A stretch of DNA of 64,000 bases, taken from Microbacterium testaceum StLB037 (GTDB lineage: Bacteria > Actinomycetota > Actinomycetes > Actinomycetales > Microbacteriaceae). Positions 11,025 to 19,805 of the stretch are shown here, in pieces. Within the stretch, counting starts at the first letter, position 1. Every line of letters starts with the position of its first letter. The translations under genes and the position numbers were made by a program. The DNA is taken from contig NZ_FNJN01000002.1 in assembly GCF_900104345.1 (NCBI RefSeq), positions 434,001 to 498,000 on the forward strand, in the 5' to 3' direction. The notes under the pieces were generated by a model. That model was not told the origin of the DNA. It ran no database searches and saw nothing but the letters and a program-made list of their open reading frames with translations.

Positions 11025-11900
11025 ATGAGCGAGAACGTCGTCGAGGTCCAGGACCTGCGCAAGACCTATCGAGGGGGCCTCGAGGCACTGCGCGGGGTGT
11101 CGTTCGACATCCGCCGGGGCGAGACGTTCGCGCTGCTCGGTCCCAACGGCGCGGGCAAGAGCACGGTCATCGAGATCCTCGAGGGCTACCGCGACCGCAC
11201 GAGCGGCGAGGTGCGCGTGCTCGGCATCGACCCGCACCGCGGCGGCCTCGACTGGAAGGCGCGGCTCGGCATCGTGCTGCAGAACACCGGCGAAGCGCCC
11301 ACGGCGAGCGTGCGGGAGCTGCTGGCGCACTTCGCCTCGTTCTACCCGCGCCCGCGCGATGTCGACGAGGTCATCGCCTCGGTCGGACTGAGCGAGAAGG
11401 CCAAGGTCTCGGTGCGCAAGCTGTCGGGCGGGCAGCGGCGTCGCGTCGATGTCGCTCTCGGCATCGTCGGCCGACCGGAACTGCTGTTCCTCGATGAGCC
11501 GACGACCGGCTTCGACCCCGAGGTCAGACGGCAGTTCTGGGACCTCATCCGCGACCTGCAACGCGAGGGCACGACGATCCTGCTGACCACCCACTACCTC
11601 GACGAGGCAGCCGAACTCGCGGAACGCGCGGCGATCATCGTCGGCGGAGAAATGGCATCCGTCGGTCGTATCGACGAACTCGGCGGACCGGATGCCCGTG
11701 TGCCTCTCGTGCGGTGGCGCGAGGGCGGTGAGACCCGCGAGCAGCGCACGCAGGATCCCGGAGCGGTGGTCGCGCAGCTCTACGCCCGTCTCGGCGAACC
11801 CGAGCGGCTCGAGGTCGTGCGCCCGAGCCTCGAAGACGTGTACCTCTCGTTCCTCGGCGACGAAGCGCGCCGCACGACCGCGGCGGGAGGCCCCGCGTGA
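11025..11900 (+). CDS. ABC transporter ATP-binding protein, DrrA-like export family
   Basis: A 291-residue ATPase with Walker A GPNGAGKST, signature LSGGQRRRVD, Walker B LLFLDEPTTGFDP and the switch histidine in LLTTHYLDEA. The C-terminal 80 residues form the extra domain usual in DrrA/NatA-type exporters. It energises the membrane protein encoded directly downstream, whose GTG start overlaps this stop codon. Together with the following sensor kinase and response regulator it makes a four-gene unit, the usual form of a self-regulated drug or envelope-stress exporter; the substrate is not known. Confidence 0.92.
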   Translation: MSENVVEVQDLRKTYRGGLEALRGVSFDIRRGETFALLGPNGAGKSTVIEILEGYRDRTSGEVRVLGIDPHRGGLDWKARLGIVLQNTGEAPTASVRELLAHFASFYPRPRDVDEVIASVGLSEKAKVSVRKLSGGQRRRVDVALGIVGRPELLFLDEPTTGFDPEVRRQFWDLIRDLQREGTTILLTTHYLDEAAELAERAAIIVGGEMASVGRIDELGGPDARVPLVRWREGGETREQRTQDPGAVVAQLYARLGEPERLEVVRPSLEDVYLSFLGDEARRTTAAGGPA

Positions 11901-12700
11901 GCCGCGTGCTGCGGCTGGGTGCCGCCCGTGTCGCGTTCGAGGTGCGCTCGTACTTCCGCCAGGGCGACTCGGTGTTCTTCACGTTCCTGTTCCCCGTGAT
12001 GATCCTGCTGATCTTCGCCGTCGCCTTCGACGCGCAGACCTTCGGCCCGCCCGGAGACGAGGTGGATGCCGCGCAGTTCTACCTCCCCGCGATGCTCGCC
12101 GCGGGCGTGCTGCTGTCGGGTCTGCAGAACATGTCGATCGACATCGCGATGGAGCGCAGCGACGGCACGCTCAAACGCCTCGGCGGAACCCCGCTGAGTC
12201 CGGTGTCGTACTTCATCGGCAAGCTCGGGCAGGTGCTGGTGACCGGATTCCTGCAGTCGGCGCTGCTCATCGTGGTGGCCGCGGTGTTCTTCGGCGTACC
12301 GCTGCCGACCGACCCGGAGCGCTGGCTGACCTTCGCGTGGGTATTCCTGCTGGGCGTGACCACCTGCGCGATCCTGGGCATCGGCCTGTCGGCTCTGCCC
12401 CGCACCGGCCGCAGCGCCACGGGCGTCGTCATTCCGATCGTGCTGCTGCTGCAGTTCATCTCGGGCGTCTACATCAACTTCGCCGCCCTCCCCGAGTGGT
12501 TGCAGAACGTCGCGAGCGTCTTCCCGTTGAAGTGGCTCGCGCAGGGCTTCCGCTCGGTGTTCTTGCCCGAGGGCTTCGCGGCGGGCGAGCCGTCGGGCTC
12601 GTGGGACCACCCGCTGATCCTGCTGGTGACGGGGCTGTGGCTGGTGCTCGGGCTCGCGCTCGTGCGGCTGACGTTCCGCTGGATTCGGAAGGACGCGTGA
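11897..12700 (+). CDS. ABC-2 type exporter permease
   Basis: A 267-residue membrane protein of the ABC-2/DrrB family: about six hydrophobic segments (the first around VFFTFLFPVMILLIFAVAF) and the family block DIAMERSDGTLKRLGGTPLSP between segments two and three. It forms the channel of the exporter whose ATPase is encoded upstream. Start GTG overlaps the ATPase stop (GTGA), and its own stop overlaps the kinase start, so the unit is translationally coupled throughout. Confidence 0.9.
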   Translation: MSRVLRLGAARVAFEVRSYFRQGDSVFFTFLFPVMILLIFAVAFDAQTFGPPGDEVDAAQFYLPAMLAAGVLLSGLQNMSIDIAMERSDGTLKRLGGTPLSPVSYFIGKLGQVLVTGFLQSALLIVVAAVFFGVPLPTDPERWLTFAWVFLLGVTTCAILGIGLSALPRTGRSATGVVIPIVLLLQFISGVYINFAALPEWLQNVASVFPLKWLAQGFRSVFLPEGFAAGEPSGSWDHPLILLVTGLWLVLGLALVRLTFRWIRKDA

Positions 12701-13923
12701 TGTCGCAACTCACCGCCACCCCGGTCGTCGCCTCGGACGGGGCGGATGTCGGACTCCCCACGACGCGAGGGTGGATCGTCGCCTTCCTCGCGGCGGGAAT
12801 CCTGGGTGCGGGCATCGCCGTGGCATCCGCGGTCGTCGCCGGCATCCCGTGGGCCTCGGCCGTCGCTGCGCTGACGCTTCTCGGTGCCTACACCGTGTTC
12901 ATCCTGCTCGTGCTGCCCCGTCTGCTGCGGCGGGAGGCGGGGACGATGGGCGCGCTCGACGTGGTCACCATGGTGGTCACGGTGGTCGTGGTCGCGTTGC
13001 TGACCTTTCTCGTGCCGTGGCTCGCGATGCTGCAGTTCTGGGTCTTCCCGCTGCTGTGGACGCTGGCCGCGTCGACCCGCATCGCGGTGGGTGCGTGCTT
13101 CGTCTCGGCCGCGTCGATCTTCGCCGCGCTGCTGCCCTGGACCGGTGGAGGATCGTGGGCGGTCATGGCCTTCGTACAGGGCGCGTCGTTCGTCTCCGCC
13201 GTCGTGCTGGGGCTCTGGATCAGCGGAATCTCGCGGTACGGCTCCGAACGCGACGTCCTCGTCGCCGAGTTGACGGCAGCGCAGAGCGAACTCGCCTCTC
13301 TGCATCACGACGCCGGCGCGATGGCCGAGCGCGAGCGCCTCACCGCCGAGATGCACGACACGATCGCGCAGAGCCTCGCGGGGACGGTCATGCTCGCGCA
13401 GCGCGCCCGGCGCGAGCTGGTCGAGGGAGCTCTGTCGCCGTCGACCCTCGAGCTCGTCGAGGAGGCCGCACGGGCAGCGCTCGCCGAGACGCGAGAGCTG
13501 GTCGCCGGGGGAGCCCCCGCCTCGGTCGGGGCCGGCGGACTGACCGAAGCGTTGCGCACGGTGGTCGCGCGGGCCGTCCGCGAAACGGGTCTCGACGTCG
13601 AGCTCGTGACGTCGGCCGTACCGCCGCTCGATCGTGAGGCCGAGGTGGCGCTCCTGCGGTGCGCGCAGGAGGGCCTGTCGAACGCGAGACGGCACTCCGG
13701 CGCCCGTCGCGTCGAGGTGACTCTCGCCGAGCGGCACGGCGTCGTGGAGGTCACCGTGCGCGACGACGGCGTCGGTTTCGACGCCACCGCCCACGCGCAC
13801 GGCTTCGGCATCGAGGGGTTGCGTGCACGCCTGGGCGCCCTCGGCGGGTCGCTCGAGGTCGACGGCACCCCCGGGGCTGCGACGGTGCGCGCCGGCGTCC
13901 CTGTCAGGACGGGACGCTCGTGA
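12700..13923 (+). CDS. Two-component sensor histidine kinase (HisKA_3, NarL-type partner)
   Basis: A 407-residue membrane kinase. Several hydrophobic segments fill residues about 25-180, with little outside the membrane, as in kinases sensing the membrane itself. The phospho-accepting histidine is His219 in ERLTAEMHDTIAQSL, the HisKA_3 box; the ATP-binding domain shows AQEGLSNARRHSGA and VRDDGVGFD with a final GIEGLRARLGALGG. It should phosphorylate the response regulator whose gene overlaps its end. The link to the ABC exporter genes suggests it senses the exported compound or envelope damage. Confidence 0.92.
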   Translation: MSQLTATPVVASDGADVGLPTTRGWIVAFLAAGILGAGIAVASAVVAGIPWASAVAALTLLGAYTVFILLVLPRLLRREAGTMGALDVVTMVVTVVVVALLTFLVPWLAMLQFWVFPLLWTLAASTRIAVGACFVSAASIFAALLPWTGGGSWAVMAFVQGASFVSAVVLGLWISGISRYGSERDVLVAELTAAQSELASLHHDAGAMAERERLTAEMHDTIAQSLAGTVMLAQRARRELVEGALSPSTLELVEEAARAALAETRELVAGGAPASVGAGGLTEALRTVVARAVRETGLDVELVTSAVPPLDREAEVALLRCAQEGLSNARRHSGARRVEVTLAERHGVVEVTVRDDGVGFDATAHAHGFGIEGLRARLGALGGSLEVDGTPGAATVRAGVPVRTGRS

Positions 13924-14552
13924 TCCGCGTCGTCGTCGCGGACGACCACCCCATCGTGCGCGCGGGGCTCGTCGGCTTGTTGGACGCCGCAGACGGGATC
14001 GACGTGGTCGGAGCGGCCTCCGACGGGGTGGAGGTCGTGGACCTCGTCGAGAAGGAACGTCCCGATGTGGTGCTGATGGACATGCGGATGCCGCGCCGCG
14101 ACGGCGACGAGGCGACCGCGATGCTGCGCGAGAGCGTGCCCGCGACGCGTGTCATCGTCTTGACGACCTACGAGAGCGACGACGTCATCATGCGCGCGAT
14201 CGCCGCGGGGGCGAGCGGGTACCTGTTGAAGGCCGCTCCCGAAGCGGAGCTGATCGCGGGCATCCGCGCGGTCGCAGCCGGCGAGGTGGCTCTCGCGCCG
14301 AGCGTCGCCCGGGTGCTGGTGGGGCAGGCGAGGCGGGCGCCCGACGTGCCGACGCTGACCCCTCGAGAGGTCGAGGTGCTCTCGCACGTCGCCGAGGGGC
14401 TGAGCAACCGCGAAATCGGCGTCCGTCTTCACCTCGGCGAGGCGACGGTCAAGACGCATCTGCTCAAAGCTTTCACGAAACTCGAGGTGGCGGATCGCAC
14501 GCGCGCCGTCACGCGGGCGATGGAGCTCGGCATCCTGCGGTCGCCCTCGTGA
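13920..14552 (+). CDS. Two-component response regulator, NarL/LuxR family
   Basis: A 210-residue regulator: receiver domain with acidic pocket VVADDHP, phospho-acceptor Asp54 (VVLMDMRMP) and a conserved lysine in GYLLKAA, followed by a LuxR-type helix-turn-helix (LTPREVEVLSHVAEGLSNREIGVRLHLGEATVKTH). GTG start overlaps the kinase gene. It probably controls its own exporter operon. The stop codon TGA (14550-14552) is part of the left end of an intergenic palindrome, so gene and element are directly fused. Confidence 0.94.
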   Translation: MIRVVVADDHPIVRAGLVGLLDAADGIDVVGAASDGVEVVDLVEKERPDVVLMDMRMPRRDGDEATAMLRESVPATRVIVLTTYESDDVIMRAIAAGASGYLLKAAPEAELIAGIRAVAAGEVALAPSVARVLVGQARRAPDVPTLTPREVEVLSHVAEGLSNREIGVRLHLGEATVKTHLLKAFTKLEVADRTRAVTRAMELGILRSPS

Positions 14553-14606
14553 GAGGTCGGAATCGGTCGCTTCCGGCGCTTCACGCGACACATTCTGACC
14601 CCTCAC
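14549..14606. repeat. Intergenic palindrome, family GTGAGGGGTC (copy 2)
   Basis: Left arm GTGAGAGGTC-GGAATC-GGTCGC (14549-14570), right arm GCGACA-CATTCT-GACCCCTCAC (14585-14606). Eighteen of 22 positions are complementary, including most of the central six, unlike copy 1. The left end contains the stop codon of the response regulator gene. The element ends about 55 bases before the aldo-keto reductase start. Confidence 0.8.
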
Positions 14607-14661
14607 GCGGATATCCGGATGCCGCGGCCCCGGTGTCGGTGGCCGGGTCTAGCGTGGAGGA

Positions 14662-15675
14662 ATGGTCGCTTATCGCTATCTCGGTAACAGTGGATTCAAG
14701 ATCTCGGAGATCACCCTCGGCAACTGGGTGACCCACGGCTCGCAGGTCGGTGACGACGCGGCGATCGCCACGGTGCACGCCGCGCTCGACGCCGGCATCA
14801 CGACGTTCGACACCGCAGACGCCTACGCCAACACGGCCGCCGAGACGGTTCTCGGCAAGGCCCTCGAGGGGCAGCGGCGCGAGTCGCTCGAGATCTTCAC
14901 CAAGGTCTACTTCCCCACCGGCCCCGCGGGCCCCAACGACACCGGCCTCAGCCGCAAGCACATCATGGACTCCATCAACGGGTCGCTCAAGCGCCTGGGC
15001 ACCGACTACGTCGACCTCTACCAGGCGCACCGCTTCGACTACGAGACCCCGCTCGAAGAGACGTTCCAGGCCTTCGCAGACATCGTGCGCCAGGGCAAGG
15101 CGCTCTATATCGGTGTCTCGGAGTGGACGGCAGAGCAGCTGCGCGACGGGCACGCGCTCGCGAAGCAGCTCGGCATCCAGCTCATCTCGAACCAGCCGCA
15201 GTACTCCATGCTGTGGCGCGTGATCGAGGGCAAGGTCGTGCCCACCAGCGAAGAGCTCGGCATCTCGCAGATCGTCTGGTCGCCGATGGCCCAGGGCGTG
15301 CTGAGCGGCAAGTACCTGCCGGGTCAGCCCGTGCCTGAGGGCTCGCGCGCGACCGACGAGAAGAGCGGTGCCACGTTCATCAAGCGCTTCTTGAACGACG
15401 ACACCCTCGAAGCCGTTCAGCGCCTCAAGCCCATCGCCGACGAAGCCGGACTCTCGATGCCGCAGCTCGCGATCGCGTGGGTGCTGCAGAACCCGAACAT
15501 CGCGGCAGCCCTGGTGGGTGCATCGCGACCCGAACAGCTCGCGGACACCGTGAAGGCGTCGGGAGTCACCCTGGATGCCGACACCCTCGCCGCGATCGAC
15601 TCGGCCCTCGGCGACGCGGTGTACTCCGACCCAGAGAACACCTACGAGGTATCGCCGAAGCAGCGCGTGGCCTGA
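14662..15675 (+). CDS. Aldo/keto reductase
   Basis: A 337-residue NADPH-dependent oxidoreductase of the family that includes potassium-channel beta subunits and YghZ/GSP69-like proteins. The catalytic tyrosine is Tyr55 in FDTADAYANTAAE, with a lysine in EIFTKVYF and the histidine in LYQAHRFDYETP; the C-terminal cofactor site reads ALVGASRPEQL. It reduces aldehydes or ketones in the cytoplasm; the natural substrate is not predictable. GTGGAGGA precedes ATG 14662. It stands alone, between a palindrome and a GC-rich repeat stretch. Confidence 0.9.
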   Translation: MVAYRYLGNSGFKISEITLGNWVTHGSQVGDDAAIATVHAALDAGITTFDTADAYANTAAETVLGKALEGQRRESLEIFTKVYFPTGPAGPNDTGLSRKHIMDSINGSLKRLGTDYVDLYQAHRFDYETPLEETFQAFADIVRQGKALYIGVSEWTAEQLRDGHALAKQLGIQLISNQPQYSMLWRVIEGKVVPTSEELGISQIVWSPMAQGVLSGKYLPGQPVPEGSRATDEKSGATFIKRFLNDDTLEAVQRLKPIADEAGLSMPQLAIAWVLQNPNIAAALVGASRPEQLADTVKASGVTLDADTLAAIDSALGDAVYSDPENTYEVSPKQRVA

Positions 15676-15709
15676 CCCGCGGACGACGGTGGGGCGGGGC
15701 TTCGGCTCC

Positions 15710-15747
15710 GCTCCGCCGCGCTGCGGGGCGCGCTCCGCCGCGCTGCG
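15710..15747 (+). repeat. 16-base direct repeat in GC-rich spacer
   Basis: GCTCCGCCGCGCTGCG occurs at 15710-15725 and again at 15732-15747. The surrounding 15676-15822 gap is low-complexity and rich in CGCTCCGC/GGCGCC words and shows no open gene. Its role is unknown. Confidence 0.6.
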
Positions 15748-15822
15748 AGGCGAAGAAGGCCGCTCGGCTGCGCCTCAGGCGCCGCTCAGGAGAGGGCAGG
15801 GTGGGCGTCGTACTCTGTGCGA

Positions 15823-17463
15823 ATGTCCTTTTCCGCTCACCGGCCGGGCCGCTTCGGCTCCGATGGCCGCATCGAGTTCACGACGGACGAGGAACGCGAG
15901 CAGTATCTCGACGACATCCTCGCCGCGCAGAACGCGGCTCACCGCCCCGCCGAGGCCCAGGACCACACGTCCGAGCCGTGGGGCGCCCCGCCCGCAGACG
16001 ACGAGCCCGTCGACCCGTTCGTCGTCGACGCGCGCGACGCGGAGCCGGTCGAGACGCCCCGCGACGACGCCCCCGCCGACGACCACGACACCGTGGTGAT
16101 CGACCGCTCCGAGCGCTCCCGCCCCGACGACGAGACCGCGGTGATCCCCGACGAGGCGCCCGAGCCCGTGGCATCCGAGCCCGCGGCATCCGAGCCGCGC
16201 CAGCCCCGCCTGCGCCGTCACGATCCTCGACGACCGCGTCTGTCCCTGATCCGCCGGATGGCGGTGCTCGGCGGCGCCGACAACGACGTCCTCGACGAGG
16301 TGCCCGAAGAGGTGCCGCGCTTCGTGCAGATGTTCCTCGTGCTCGCCGGAACCGCTCTGGTCTCGTCGCTGTCGATGATGTTCGCGCTGCTGACGGGAGT
16401 GCGCGTGAGCCTGTGGCTCGCCGTGCCGCTCGCGATCGTGTGGGGCCTCATCATCTTCAACCTCGACCGCTTCCTCACCTCGACGATGCGTTCGACGAAG
16501 AACATCTTCCGCCTGCTCGGCCTGGCCATGCCCCGCGTGATCATGGCGGCACTGATCGGCATCGTCGTCGCCGAGCCGCTCGTGCTGCAGGTGTTCCAGA
16601 ACGACATCGTGCGCGAAGTGAACTCCACCAACGTCACACAGGCCCTCACCGACCAGGATGCCGTGACCAGCGGCCCCGAGAAGCAGGCGCTCGACGCCGC
16701 GAGCGCGCAGGTGTCGGCGCTCGAGAACCAGGCGGCGACCGGCATCGTGACCGGAACCTCGTCGACCTCGGCCGAATCCGCCGCGGCTCAGCAGAGCGTC
16801 GATCAGCTGACGCAGCAGCTCGCCGCGCAGCAGACCGTCATCGACCAGGCGCGCGCGGTGTACCAGTGCGAGCTCACGGGCCAGGGCGCCGGGACGGTTC
16901 CGGGCTGTACGGGCGTCGCCGGCAACGGCGCGAGTTCCGATGCGGCGCAGGCGCAGCTCGCTCAGGCGCAGTCGGCCTACGACTCGCTGTCGACCCAGCT
17001 CGCGCAGGCGCAGTCGACCCTCGCCGCCGCGAACTCCGCCGGGGCCGAGGCCGCCGCCTCGTCGGCCGACCAGAACAAGCAGCAGGCCGAGGACCAGTTG
17101 CCCGCCGCGCGAGCGCAGTACGAGTCGGCGCTCGCCGCGTACAACGCGCGGGCGTCGTCCGTCGCCGACGGCAACGCGGGAGCGGTGGGTCTGCTCAGTC
17201 AGATCACGGCCCTCGAACGCCTGTCGGACCGCGAACCGACGCTGCGCTGGGCGCACTACCTGATCGCCGCGCTGTTCTTCATGATCGAGCTGCTGCCCGT
17301 GCTCGTGAAGGTGCTCACCGGGTTCGGTGGTCCCTCCCTGTACGAGAAGGCGGAGAAGATGCGCGGTCAGATCGCCCTCGACCGCGTCTCGGCGCGGACG
17401 TTCCGCAAGCGCGCCGACATCATCGCCGACGAGGCGAACCGCGTGCCGGCCACCGTCACCTGA
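15823..17463 (+). CDS. DUF4407 membrane protein with coiled-coil domain
   Basis: A 546-residue protein. Residues 1-145 are acidic and proline-rich, probably disordered. The DUF4407 core begins MAVLGGADNDVLDEVPEEVPRF, then two close hydrophobic segments (LVLAGTALVSSLSMMFALL; LAVPLAIVWGLIIFNLDRFL) and a third (VIMAALIGIVVAEPLVL). An Ala/Gln-rich region of about 220 residues predicts a long coiled coil in the periplasm-equivalent space, before a last membrane segment (HYLIAALFFMIELLPVLVKVL). The family's role is not established. ATG 15823 is used; GTG 15817 is in frame two codons earlier. The stop overlaps the Nudix start, so the two are made together. Confidence 0.8.
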   Translation: MSFSAHRPGRFGSDGRIEFTTDEEREQYLDDILAAQNAAHRPAEAQDHTSEPWGAPPADDEPVDPFVVDARDAEPVETPRDDAPADDHDTVVIDRSERSRPDDETAVIPDEAPEPVASEPAASEPRQPRLRRHDPRRPRLSLIRRMAVLGGADNDVLDEVPEEVPRFVQMFLVLAGTALVSSLSMMFALLTGVRVSLWLAVPLAIVWGLIIFNLDRFLTSTMRSTKNIFRLLGLAMPRVIMAALIGIVVAEPLVLQVFQNDIVREVNSTNVTQALTDQDAVTSGPEKQALDAASAQVSALENQAATGIVTGTSSTSAESAAAQQSVDQLTQQLAAQQTVIDQARAVYQCELTGQGAGTVPGCTGVAGNGASSDAAQAQLAQAQSAYDSLSTQLAQAQSTLAAANSAGAEAAASSADQNKQQAEDQLPAARAQYESALAAYNARASSVADGNAGAVGLLSQITALERLSDREPTLRWAHYLIAALFFMIELLPVLVKVLTGFGGPSLYEKAEKMRGQIALDRVSARTFRKRADIIADEANRVPATVT

Positions 17464-17942
17464 TGGTCGTGTGGAGCGCGGGACTGCTGCTGTACCGGCT
17501 GACGCCGGAGCCGCAGGTGTTCATCGCGCACATGGGCGGACCGTTCTGGGCGAAGAAGGACGCCGGCGCCTGGTCGATCCCGAAGGGCGAGTTCGACCCC
17601 GAATCCGAAGGGGCTCTGGATGCCGCGCGCCGCGAGTTCCGCGAAGAGCTCGGCGTCGAGCCGCCCCAGGTCGAGTGGGCGGAGCTCGGCACCTTCGCGT
17701 CCTTGAGCGGCAAGAAGGTGGTCGTCTTCGTGGGCGACGGCGCCGGGTTCACGGCATCCGACTTCACGTTCGGCACATTCGAGATGGCGTGGCCGCCCCG
17801 CTCCGGGAAGACGGCGTCGTTCCCCGAGGTCGACCGCGCGGAGTGGATGGCTCCGGATGCCGCGCGCGAAGCGCTCGTGAAGGGCCAGCGCCCCGCGATC
17901 GACGCGCTCGAAGCCGCGCTGTCGGAGCTGCCCGCGTCCTGA
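17463..17942 (+). CDS. Nudix hydrolase
   Basis: A 159-residue Nudix protein. The Nudix box is complete as GEFDPESEGALDAARREFREELGVE, matching GX5EX7REUXEEXGU, which binds the metal and cleaves nucleoside diphosphate-linked compounds. The WAKKDAGAWSIPKGE lead-in is typical of the AP4A/NTP-type group. Substrate is not predictable. Its ATG overlaps the TGA of the DUF4407 gene by one base, indicating coupling. Confidence 0.9.
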   Translation: MVVWSAGLLLYRLTPEPQVFIAHMGGPFWAKKDAGAWSIPKGEFDPESEGALDAARREFREELGVEPPQVEWAELGTFASLSGKKVVVFVGDGAGFTASDFTFGTFEMAWPPRSGKTASFPEVDRAEWMAPDAAREALVKGQRPAIDALEAALSELPAS

Positions 17943-17952
17943 CGCGCCCCGG

Positions 17953-18102
17953 GCAGAACGCAGGAGAAACGGCGACGGCCCCGACGCCGACCCGCGTGAT
18001 TGCGGGGGCGCCGGGGCCGTCGGCGTGCGGATCTCCGGAGTTCTGCACGCGAAGCGCGGCGGACACCGGGCCCGCGGCGCCGCGCAAGAGCGGCACCGCG
18101 GG
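17953..18102. terminator. Nested hairpins between convergent Nudix and oxidoreductase genes
   Basis: An outer inverted repeat (17953-17967 with 18032-18046, 13 of 15 bases) encloses a perfect 11-base stem CGACGGCCCCG (17973-17983) / CGGGGCCGTCG (18012-18022). A second hairpin CCCGCGGCGCCG (18071-18082) / CGGCACCGCGGG (18091-18102) follows. Probably a two-way terminator. Confidence 0.65.
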
Positions 18103-18111
18103 CCCGGGACG

Positions 18112-19086
18112 TCACGGACGCAGCAGGATCTTGCCGACGCGGGGCGCGTCGCTCGCGGTGACGGCCTCGACGATGTCGTCGAGACCGAAGGTGGCCGCGA
18201 CCGGGAGCGTCAGGGTGCCGTCGGCGAGGTAGCGCGACAGCTCGCCGAACAGGGCGCCGCGGGTCTCGGCATCCATCGTCTTGCTGACGACACTGCCCCA
18301 GAAGCCCTTCACGGTGGCCTGGCGGAAGATGAGGTCTCCGGCGCCGAGTTCGAGCTTGCCGGCGCCCATCGATCCGAAGATCACGAGCGTGCCGTTCTCG
18401 CTCAGCAGCGACAGCACCTGGCCGGCCGCGGGGCCGCCGACCGAGTCGACGCCCGCGACGACCGTGCCGTCGCCGACGAGGGCGAGAGCCTGCTCGCGCC
18501 AGTCGTCGGCGTCGGTCGACACGACGTTGTCGATGCCCTGGGCGGCGAGCTCCTCGACGGCGCTCTGGCGGCGCACGAGACCGACGACGTTGACGCCGCG
18601 GGCCTTGGCGATCTGCGCGACCATGCGGCCGACGGCACCGTTGGCGGTGTTCTGCACGATCCAGTCGCCGGCCTTCAGGTCGAGCGAGTGCAGCAGGCTG
18701 ATGGCACTGAACGGCATCGAGACGAGCTGCGAGGCGACCTCGTCGCTCAGGCCCTCGGCGACGGGGATGAGGCCCGCGGCCTTGGTGACGACCTGCTCGG
18801 CCCAGACGCCGAAGGTGCCGCCGGTGGCGACGCGCTCGCCGACGGCCAGGTTCTCGACGCCCTCGCCGAGCTCTTCGATGACGCCGACGGCTTCCGTGCC
18901 GGCGCGGGCGGGCAGCTCGGGCTTGAAGCCGTAGGTGCCGCGGATGGTCCACAGGTCGTGGTTGTGGATGGGCGACAGCAGCACGCGCAGGCGCACCTCG
19001 CCGGGGCCGGGGGTCGGGGTCTCGACCTCTTCGACGCCGAGGACGTCGGCCGGCTCGCCGAACTCGTGGTGGATGACTGCGCGCAT
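18112..19086 (-). CDS. Zinc-independent MDR-family oxidoreductase (quinone reductase-like)
   Basis: A 324-residue medium-chain dehydrogenase/reductase. The N-terminal GroES-like half begins MRAVIHHEFGEPADVLGVEE, and the NADPH-binding half shows VQNTANGAVGRMVAQIAKARGVNVVGLVRR, close to the AxxGxxG pattern. The zinc-binding cysteines of alcohol dehydrogenases are absent, so it belongs with quinone reductases and enoyl reductases. ATG 19086 has an AGGAGG site 7 bases before it. It is divergent from a TetR gene with a perfect inverted repeat between them, so it is probably that repressor's target, for example an electrophile-stress enzyme. Confidence 0.9.
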   Translation of the reverse strand: MRAVIHHEFGEPADVLGVEEVETPTPGPGEVRLRVLLSPIHNHDLWTIRGTYGFKPELPARAGTEAVGVIEELGEGVENLAVGERVATGGTFGVWAEQVVTKAAGLIPVAEGLSDEVASQLVSMPFSAISLLHSLDLKAGDWIVQNTANGAVGRMVAQIAKARGVNVVGLVRRQSAVEELAAQGIDNVVSTDADDWREQALALVGDGTVVAGVDSVGGPAAGQVLSLLSENGTLVIFGSMGAGKLELGAGDLIFRQATVKGFWGSVVSKTMDAETRGALFGELSRYLADGTLTLPVAATFGLDDIVEAVTASDAPRVGKILLRP

Positions 19087-19118
19087 GGAATGCCTCCTGT
19101 GGTTATTTTGTAACGACT

Positions 19119-19133
19119 GGTCTAATATAGACC
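19119..19133. promoter_or_regulatory. Candidate TetR operator
   Basis: GGTCTAATATAGACC is a perfect 6-3-6 inverted repeat in the 104-base gap between the divergent oxidoreductase and TetR genes. Its AT-rich centre overlaps plausible -10 hexamers on both strands, so binding would block both promoters. Confidence 0.7.
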
Positions 19134-19190
19134 TCGGGCCTGTGAATGCAACCCGGACGACGCTGGACAGCCGAAAGGCGGAGGAAGAAC

Positions 19191-19775
19191 ATGGGCCGGA
19201 TGCCGAGCTTCGATCGCTCCGCCGTCGTCGACGCCGCGCGCGACGTGTTCTGGCGGCGCGGGTACGCCGAGACGGGCATCGCCGAGCTCGAGGACGCCAC
19301 GGGGCTGACCCGCTCGAGCCTGTACAACGCCTTCGGTAGCAAGCGCGGACTCTTCGACGCTGTCCTCTCGGCCTACCTCGACGATGTGGTCCGCACGCGC
19401 CTGCGCCCACTGGGCGGAGGTGACCCCGGCGCCCTCGAGGCCTACGTCGACGACATGCGTTCGGCCATCGAAGCCGACGCCCCGCGCGCTCGCCTGGGAT
19501 GCCTACTGCTCAACGCCGGCTCCTCGCCCCTCGCGAGCGAGGACGCCGAGGTGCGCACGCTCGTCTCGGACTACGCGGCCGAGATGCGCGCCGCGATCCG
19601 CTCGGCGGTCGCCGACCGTCGCCCCGACCTGACCCCGGATGCCGTGGACGCGCTCGCCGCGGTCTGCGCCTCGCTCGTGGTGGCCGGCCTCACCCTCGCC
19701 CGCGCGGATCGCGACGCGGCGCTGGGGACGTTGGCATCCATCCCCTCGACCCTGGAGTCGTGGGGGCGGAGCTGA
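19191..19775 (+). CDS. TetR/AcrR-family transcriptional regulator
   Basis: A 194-residue repressor. The helix-turn-helix lies at about residues 25-50 (GIAELEDATGLTRSSLYNAFGSKRGLF), with the C-terminal ligand domain resembling the YxaF/LmrA-type group. A GGAGGA site precedes ATG 19191. It is divergent from the MDR oxidoreductase gene, and the perfect palindrome at 19119-19133 is the likely operator for both genes. Confidence 0.92.
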   Translation: MGRMPSFDRSAVVDAARDVFWRRGYAETGIAELEDATGLTRSSLYNAFGSKRGLFDAVLSAYLDDVVRTRLRPLGGGDPGALEAYVDDMRSAIEADAPRARLGCLLLNAGSSPLASEDAEVRTLVSDYAAEMRAAIRSAVADRRPDLTPDAVDALAAVCASLVVAGLTLARADRDAALGTLASIPSTLESWGRS

Positions 19776-19805
19776 TCCCGCCGCGGCGTCCACTCGAAGG
19801 TCGGG

